Shown: positions 57,586-64,000 of the stretch, piece by piece
Layout of the letters: each line of letters begins with the position of its first letter
How positions within the stretch are numbered: position 1 is the first letter of the stretch
NCBI GenBank assembly: GCA_951640195.1
Contig: OX621166.1
Location: forward strand, 1,046,501-1,110,500
Source of the DNA: Porpolomopsis calyptriformis
Lineage: Eukaryota > Basidiomycota > Agaricomycetes > Agaricales > Hygrophoraceae
Reading direction: 5' to 3'
DNA: 64,000 nucleotides
The notes under the pieces: generated by a model
Seen by the model: only the letters and a program-made list of their open reading frames with translations
Told to the model about the DNA's origin: nothing
The model's database searches: none
Position numbers and translations under genes: made by a program

Positions 57586-59063
57586 CTATTTCCTACGGCG
57601 GGGGATCGCACGTGTTGTACGCCGCAGAGCCGGAGCAGGAGGTTCCTGGTTGGCTGCTGGTATCTCCGCCTGATTTGACTCGGGAACGACACTAGCTTCG
57701 GGGGCGGGAAGTTGTGGTGACGGCTGTGGAGTGTCGTCACTAAGTGCGTGTCGACCAACCTCTAGCTCCAGAGGTAGAGAGATAGAAATTCGCGATTTTT
57801 TCCGTTTTCGAGGATGTTCTTCTTCCTCGTCGTCTCCGTCATTTCCGGCATCATCATCATCATTCTGTCTGGGGCGTTTAATAGGCAACTCAGCGGGGAA
57901 AGTGTCTTCGTCTAGGAAACCAAAATCCTGGTACTCGGGGTCGGGGTTATGTCTCACTGTAGGTTTGGGCATCTTGCCTCCATTGGCCTCCCTATGAATT
58001 CAGATATTGTTTTAGCGAACTATTGGGACAGAGTGGATGCAGAAGGGACCAACAAGAGGGCTTTTTGATAGTGAGGTGGCACGCGAGCATTGGGTTTCAG
58101 AGTGCGCAGCCAACCTTCCGGTCTGTCCAAGAAAGCAAAATGTCAGTAGGTTGAAGGTGAAAAGAAAGATGAGATGTAACGTACGCTGGATCCCGTTCGA
58201 ACACCGGCTCATCGTCAGATTCATATTCCTGCCAGGTACCGTAAGGACGGCGGGGATCCACTCGCATTCTGTCACCCCAAATCTCGTGAGGCTCCCACGT
58301 CGGCCTGACATCCATCCAATAGGTCAGATATTTTTCTAATCTCTCCCGCCTACTACGCTCAGCTCTGATGGCGGCACGTAGGTCGATGGTCTTCCTGCGC
58401 GTGGTGTCTGTGGTGACACGTAACCCGAGGACACAGTCGAGTAAATGTTGGTCGTCATTAGAGACCAAGGACATCATTTCCGCGACGTCGCATAAGACAG
58501 GATCATGGCAAGGTTGATAGACACGCTCTGGAGTGCTGGCTGGCGTGTCTGGGTAGTAAGAGAAAGTAGATGATTCGCGGTCGCCGAGAACGGGGTCCTC
58601 GGGGGGCTCTTGTTTAATGACAACGGGTGGTTCGACATCGTCTGTGGAAACTGTCAGTACGTCGGCTAAGCGGCCGGATTATGGGCACTCACCGACAATT
58701 TCGCCTGCGGTCGTCGGTATAGGTCCTTTGTTTGGATTGGTGGGATTCGGGGCAGGGGATTCGGGGGAAGCAAGGTTGTCCTTGACGGCAGCAGAAGGGT
58801 TCAGTTGAGTGGGTCTGAGTGGGTTCGTGCGTCAGTCAAAGGGAAGAGCATGATTTGGGGTGGGGGCATACGGCGTGTGGTGTGAAGGGAGTTGAAGAAG
58901 AGCCTTGATGATGGCTTCACTCTTGAGATTCGCTTTTATATTGTGGGCCTTGAAGAATAAATATAATGTTCAGTACAGGAAGCGTCTCGAACTGATGGAG
59001 AGCGACCTTGGCTAACTTTTGCAGTTCGGCACGGGATAATTTTCTGAGAGCAGAGGGATCCAT
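57586..59063 (-). CDS. SAP-like acidic/basic protein, function unknown
   Basis: Exons read MDPSALRKLSRAELQKLAK and AHNIKANLKSEAIIKALLQL, a helix-extended-helix pattern like a SAP DNA-binding motif, then a Pro/Asn-rich linker. A structured middle follows (HLLDCVLGLRVTTDTTRRKT, RAERSRRERLEKYLTYWMDV, RPTWEPHEIWGDRMRVDPRR), then PHYQKALLVGP. The last exon has an acidic run (DDDDAGNDGDDEEEE), a bipartite-like basic stretch (HPRKRKKSR) and the end IPRRRK. A nuclear chromatin-associated role is plausible but inferred only from composition. Stop TAG 57586; ATG 59063 immediately opens the SAP-like motif. Confidence 0.7.
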
Positions 59064-59511
59064 TGTGGAAAGGTCGGAAAGTGTTGGTGGGGTCAAAGTT
59101 CAAACGCGCTTGGGACGTCGTTTACCTACTTATATCAGGGTGGCTGATGCTATAATAAGCAAATCAGGGGAAATGGGTGAAGGAATGGAATGATACTACT
59201 CGGGCTGTGGCACAAAGGTCAAAGCTGAGATATCTTGAATCTCGGGTTGCCTTGATCTTTGCGATGGTTGCAACATCATTAATGAGGTTGGCTGTTGCGA
59301 CCATCGTAAAGAACGAGGTAACTGGCTTTAGTACTTTAGTCCGGGGATCTTTTGTCGGGGATGAGCTTGAAATTGAAATTCCTAATTGGGACAAAGAAAG
59401 CCACAATGCCACAAAGAAACCTTTGTATATTCATGATATGCAGAATTACACTAGTCTCGGGGAAAAAATATGTGTACGAATGGGAGAGTCGAGTGGAAGA
59501 ATTGAGTGGAA

Positions 59512-59518
59512 GAAAAAA
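59512..59518 (-). terminator. RNA polymerase III terminator of the tRNA
   Basis: A run of six T on the minus strand, one base after the tRNA 3' end region, is the standard Pol III stop signal. Confidence 0.7.
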
Positions 59519-59519
59519 T

Positions 59520-59629
59520 TGACAACAGTGGGATTCGAACCCACGCCTTCATACGAAGATGAGAAACCTGCAAAGGCAGGCAAGCGATTAGCTTGAGTCA
59601 CACGCCATAGACCACTCGGCCATGTTGCC
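59520..59629 (-). tRNA. tRNA-Leu (anticodon CAA), intron-containing
   Basis: Read on the minus strand from 59629, the acceptor GGCAACA pairs with TGTTGTC, then A is the discriminator (59520). The D-arm (TGGCCGAGTGGTC) and T-arm (GTGGGTTCGAATCCCAC) are perfect, and a long variable arm (CTTC/GAAG stem) marks class II. The loop CTCAAG gives anticodon CAA, and an intron of about 25 nt follows position 37, as in many fungal tRNA-Leu(CAA) genes. A T6 tract just downstream is the Pol III terminator. The anticodon stem has one apparent mismatch in this reading. Confidence 0.92.
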
Positions 59630-59757
59630 TTGAAATGAATTGAATTGGGAATAAAACTAGTCTGGCTTATTTAAGGAAACACGTGCCTAAAGTCACCTTT
59701 GCTTTGACCTTCAGAACAAATCCCACTCAACTTGAACCCACCACACACACCAACGAA

Positions 59758-60274
59758 ATGAAGTCTAAAAAGTCTAGCCGTCGAACGCGTCAGCAAGTGA
59801 ACCGAACTCCACGAGTTCATAACGCCGCGGCCAAGCCCGATCGCGACGTCCCCCCCGACCGTGTAGAAGTCAGGCCGAGCGTCCTGCGAGGGGAGAAACC
59901 GAGCTTGAAAGAGATCCGTGTCCTGCTACGAGAAATGACGACTATGGTGAACACCAGCGCCGACATGCGGCGAGAAACTAGAGATATGGAGCTCTTGATG
60001 TCAAAGGCGATCACACTGGTCACCACGGTTGAGACGGATATGAAGGAGATAGTCATGGTTCGGGGTTGTTTGGAAGAGGATGTCGCGAAGGAGTTGAAGA
60101 GAAATCAAAAGCTCTGGGATGGGTCGAGATCAGAGGCGGTAAAACAAGAATTGGAGAGACGGAAACAGGCTGGGTGCGTACTTTTTTCGTTCGAGAACCG
60201 TCCAATGAGTATTATCGCTGACATTTGGCCTGGATAGACGCAGACCGGTATCGACAGCCGAGGGGACAGCGTAG
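59758..60274 (+). CDS. small basic coiled-coil protein, function unknown
   Basis: Two exons (59758-60173 and 60238-60274, 64-nt GTGCGT..ATAG intron) give 150 residues. The N-terminus is Lys/Arg-rich (MKSKKSSRRTRQQ). The middle forms a predicted amphipathic helix (KEIRVLLREMTTMVNTSADM, DMELLMSKAITLVTTVETDM) and ends with charged repeats (EAVKQELERRKQAG). No catalytic motif is seen. It resembles small subunits of larger assemblies by composition only. The gene starts about 130 bp from the divergent tRNA gene. Confidence 0.65.
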
Positions 60275-60418
60275 TGTTGTACAATCTGGAGAGCTGGAGT
60301 TTAACAATACCCATCACGAATATTCTCTATTATTGTATGAATTTGAGTGAAAGTTGAAAATGAATGTGACCAAAGTCACATTTTGCTTTCACCCTCTCAC
60401 CAATCGGAAGCTCCAGTA

Positions 60419-63400
60419 ATGCTCACTCCCTCAATTCCTTCCGTTCCTCGTGGAACACACTCCTCGGCCCACAAGACCCTCAAGCCACCGATCCACAACC
60501 CTTACGACAAATTCACACAACCCGAGTTTGATGCCTGGATTGAAGACCTCACTGATGCACTTCGGGGAGCACTTGGCCGCCACACCGAAGTGCCCAGGAA
60601 TAAGGTGCCTCACGCCGCAGAATTTAACACGCCACAAGAGAACGAAGAGGGGGAGGTCTTTGAGGACGAGTTCGAGGATGAGAATATCGACCATTCCGTC
60701 GCGGAACGAGGGACCCGCAAGCTCAAAGGGAAAGCCCGAGATCCTCGTGAAGGCTCTGGCCTCGGCGAGAAGAATCAACCCATCGAGATAGAGTCGGACT
60801 CTGAGCTGGAGGAACGAGCTTCTGATCCACGCTACCAGTGGAGAGAGAGACAGGAAGAGAGTGACGACGATGACCCCGAAGATGACGACCTAGCTGATAT
60901 CGGTGTGGGTCTGGGTAGCAATCCGCACGAACCAATCGAGCTCCTATCAGACGAGGAGGAAGTGAGCGGTGAAGACGAAAGGGAAGCAGTCGCGAATTCG
61001 GACAACGCCTTCCGCGTCAACAAAAGAGGGCATCCGAAACTTTCCACATACCGAAGGGAGGCTGAAGCACAGGATGGTGAAGATGAAAATAGAAGCGATG
61101 TTGAGCCAATCTTTGACAACGAACCTGAAGGTCAATCGGTATCCGTCTTGACCCGTATGTAGTATTAAAACTTTACTAGGTTTCCCTCCTGCACCCTCTC
61201 CCTCTCAACCCTTGGATCTCCCTGACCCGTGGGATGGACCGCGGACATATGCTGAAGATTTCTACTCAGGTGGTGATTTCCCCGAAATTGATTTGGATCC
61301 TAGCCAGTACTCTCCGTCGAATCTCACACCACTTCGTGAAGCCGTAGTAACGAGCATTTCACCTACTAATAGTCAACAACACAGTTACCTTACAACCAAT
61401 GGGTATCCTCTAAATCGCGAGAACGAGTGTCCGTTGCCCGGATCGAGCCCTTCCGGTTTACTCAATACGCTGGATGACCTCATCGAGGATGAAGAAAACA
61501 CTGGCGGTATGCATTCTAACAATACGTCTCCATAATCTAAGCCGGTATTTTCTACTAGTTGGCGATTCACCAGGGGCCAAGCTGCACTCTCGATCATCTG
61601 TTAGAACTCGGCTTTCTCCACCCGAGCCCTATGGTAACAATCGGTGGACAGAAGATGACGAGGACGAACTGGAGGAGATTGACAAGGACGCCGTGCACGC
61701 ACCTTACGAAGGTGACAACACTAATTTTGGCGATGACACTAACAACGGAGAAACTTTCCGCGGAGAAAACACACAGAATGAGACAGACATTGAAGTTTTT
61801 GGTAAACATTTGCCCATCTCGAGCGATGTTTCTTATTAACGTAACCTATATTACTCAGATCTATCGAGTGATGCACCTGACACCTCAACAAGACGGGCTT
61901 CCGTAGATCATCCGGAGGTTTGAGCAAATCCGTATTAGCAGAGGCTGAACTCATCACTCATCCTTCTCATTGTAATCAGGATGCTAGAAATGAAGGTCCC
62001 GCACCAATATCCACGGGTGATGGTTATCCTTCTTCCCTCCACCTTGGACGGGACGAAGATGAAGAGCCACCACAGACTGTATTCATGGAGCTAGAAGTTG
62101 AATCAACCTGTGAAGAGGCCCACGACTTTGGAGCGGGCAATGATACCGAGTCAATTGCGGGTGGAGCCATCGGAGAGAGCGTCATAGATGCCCTCGAGGA
62201 AACGCTTGCGGAAAGATTACCACCGGTGGGATTCGTTTTGTCTGACTTGTCCTTACATCTCAACAGCTTATGTAGAACCCTGAAGACTTTCGCTCCTCCA
62301 CTAGTCATGTCTACGGGAAGATGTTTTCTCCCCTGATCTCTGAAGTTTTTTCCGTGGAAACCTACCAGCATACATCGGAAATTATCTCCCACCCACCCGA
62401 CCATGGCATTCGGACACTACCGTTTCAATCCGGAACTCTCACGACAGACTATCAAGGCGATTCTATCCAAAGTATAAGCTTCCCGGAATCCCAACGGATG
62501 AGTTCAGAGGATAGAATCAAACGCCAGCTCCCAGAAGTAATCCCTATGCCAGTATTGGCCAACCCGGACATTCCCGATCCAGCTTCTCAATCGCCCCCAC
62601 TCACCACTGAAGTGAGCTTTGGCCTTCCCGAAATGCCTATTACACCATCAAGCTCGCCTGTAATGCCGAGCACAACCACACCAGTGGTTATTCACGATCT
62701 TGATGACGCCACAACAATTCAGCGATCTTCCCCTGGCTCTAGTGCAAGCAGTTTGTTTACCTCCTCCAGCGACGATGCCTCTGCGCCAGAAAATTTGGAC
62801 CAAACTTCTCCATCAGAAACGATCCACGTGGAGGATGTCGATGCCACAAGTGAATTGCCTACCTCTCAAGGAGACGTAACCATTGAGCCTCGAATGGAGG
62901 AAATCCTAGATCCGACGATTGGTTCCGCTTGCCCACATAAACTTATTGGTGGGGTGGTCATGGATAACGTGCTAAGGATACCAAGCTCTGATGCCCCGCC
63001 AGAAGCTAGCTCTTCAGCATTACATTGCGATTCTGACGATCCTGGTAATGCCATTCCTGCCTCTCTCGTGCCAACTCTCCACCGCACGGATACCACCGAT
63101 CCCATACTCTATTCAGACCCATACCCATATAGTCTTTCGACTCCTGGATCGGACCTTTATCTTTCAACACAGAGCACAATCGACAAGGTCGATGCTGGTT
63201 CGGACCAAGACCACGAGCAATCGACTCCTTCTACTCCAATGAAGGACCTGGACTTCCAGGAACCTACTGTTACCCGAGCCAATGGCGATCTGCACGAGGA
63301 CCCATTCTTGTGTCCTTCTGACGGTGCAGGTAATTCCGATACCTCACTCTCTGTTCAGGGAGGCAACCAAAATCTCTCAGCTGAAGTAGAGAGTCATAAT

Positions 63401-64000
63401 CTCAATCAAGCAGTGGACACCGACGCCGCAGGAAGGTTCGATGCCGAAGTCGTGTCACATGAGGACGGGGGTGAAAAAGTCGAAGAAAACCTCTCCCAGC
63501 GATTATATTCTGCTCCTGAGAATGAAGATGCCGTCTCACAAATTGGCCAGGACGAACTCCCTGCTTTTGTCAGCGAAAATATAAAGGATAACAGCGAGAG
63601 GTATGTTCAGACTTCTGATGAGTCTGATGTAGTGCTAAAAATGGCCCGTAGATCTTCAGAGGAACAACCCCTTGAAGACCCATTTGCAATCGACAAGTCT
63701 GTCCCCGGGGAGCCACCCACTGATGAAAATCTATCGCATCAGGAGAATAAGCAAGACCAGGTCGTAACCGAGAAACTGTCGCCTAAGCGGAAACGACGTC
63801 CTTCTCTTTCTACATCACCATCTAAAACAACTTTCCGCCGCGAGCCTCACGAGATATCCAGAGAAGGGAAAGGGAAAGGGAAAGGAAAAGTGATAGACGA
63901 TGGAGACGAGGATTACGAAGACAGCGGCGGAGACGATCATTCTATTTCCTCAAGTTCACGTTCTGTACTAAAAATACTTCTTCCTGGAAGTCGTACCTCT
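60419..64000 (+). CDS. very long acidic disordered protein, 3' end outside the window
   Basis: The only segment that looks folded is at the N-terminus: HNPYDKFTQPEFDAWIEDLT with DALRGALGRH, a helical motif. Thereafter the sequence is dominated by Asp/Glu/Ser (RQEESDDDDPEDDDLADIG, IELLSDEEE, DEDELEEIDKDA) in several exons with introns at about 61157, 61508, 61803, 61921 and 62227. From about 62277 a single open frame of more than 1,700 bp continues to the window edge, with two basic patches (KLSPKRKRRPSLS and EGKGKGKGKV) that look like nuclear signals. I do not recognise the protein. A nuclear scaffold or chromatin-associated role is only a guess, and the real end is unknown. Confidence 0.75.

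Noticed and set aside
59177..59596. 139-codon plus-strand frame ending with a TTVGFEPTPSYEDE segment
   Set aside because: It reads across the tRNA-Leu gene in antisense; the GFEPTP string is the well-known false translation of a tRNA T-arm.

Overview
The window is nuclear DNA from a filamentous basidiomycete fungus, most likely an Agaricomycete (mushroom-forming group). The evidence is dense protein genes on both strands, each broken by many short introns (about 48-90 nt, GT-AG with a few GC-AG). It also holds F-box/LRR-like proteins and three DUF6533-type membrane proteins, families expanded in Agaricomycetes, a spliced tRNA-Leu, and no operons. All gene models below were spliced by eye from reading frames, splice sites and family motifs, so exon edges are approximate where stated.

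Layout, left to right. 0-2.1 kb: a divergent pair, dynactin p25 (-) and a TMEM70-like mitochondrial membrane protein (+). 2.4-4.1 kb: F-box-like protein (+). 4.3-11.6 kb: a run of minus-strand genes: flavocytochrome b2-type L-lactate dehydrogenase, an isocitrate lyase/PEP mutase superfamily lyase, a candidate spliced gene I could not resolve, and the leucine carboxyl methyltransferase that methylates PP2A. 12.4-13.8 kb: DUF6533 membrane protein (-). 15.3 kb: a 50-residue secreted peptide precursor with its own TATA box. 17.4-30.9 kb is gene-dense: F-box protein, N-acetylglucosamine-6-phosphate deacetylase, bZIP factor, NMN adenylyltransferase, D-glycerate 3-kinase-like kinase, RER1, COP9 signalosome subunit 3 and a second DUF6533 protein.

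30.9-33.8 kb is gene-poor with long homopolymer runs. It is followed by a Pho85-type cyclin (-) and a Nab2-like CCCH zinc-finger protein (+). 37.5-42 kb is a second gene-poor block with two unrelated families of degenerate repeats, one with a clear ~102-bp period. After it come a third DUF6533 protein, a family X DNA polymerase of the mu/TdT kind, glutaryl-CoA dehydrogenase, a GT49 (LARGE/B4GAT-like) glycosyltransferase, an IMPACT/Yih1 protein, a CSC1/OSCA-type channel, a SAP-like acidic nuclear candidate, an intron-containing tRNA-Leu(CAA), a small coiled-coil protein and a very long acidic disordered protein that runs off the right edge.

The genes are mostly housekeeping and do not form one pathway. 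Links that can be drawn are organic-acid metabolism (lactate dehydrogenase next to the ICL-superfamily lyase), mitochondrial amino-acid breakdown (glutaryl-CoA dehydrogenase), and short shared promoters between several divergent pairs. The most notable observations are four GC-AG introns concentrated in two oxidoreductase genes, the GWTGS motif in the family X polymerase, the secreted C-x5-C peptide, the two repeat families and a large low-complexity insertion in the deacetylase. I found no CRISPR array, transposase, prophage or complete mobile element.
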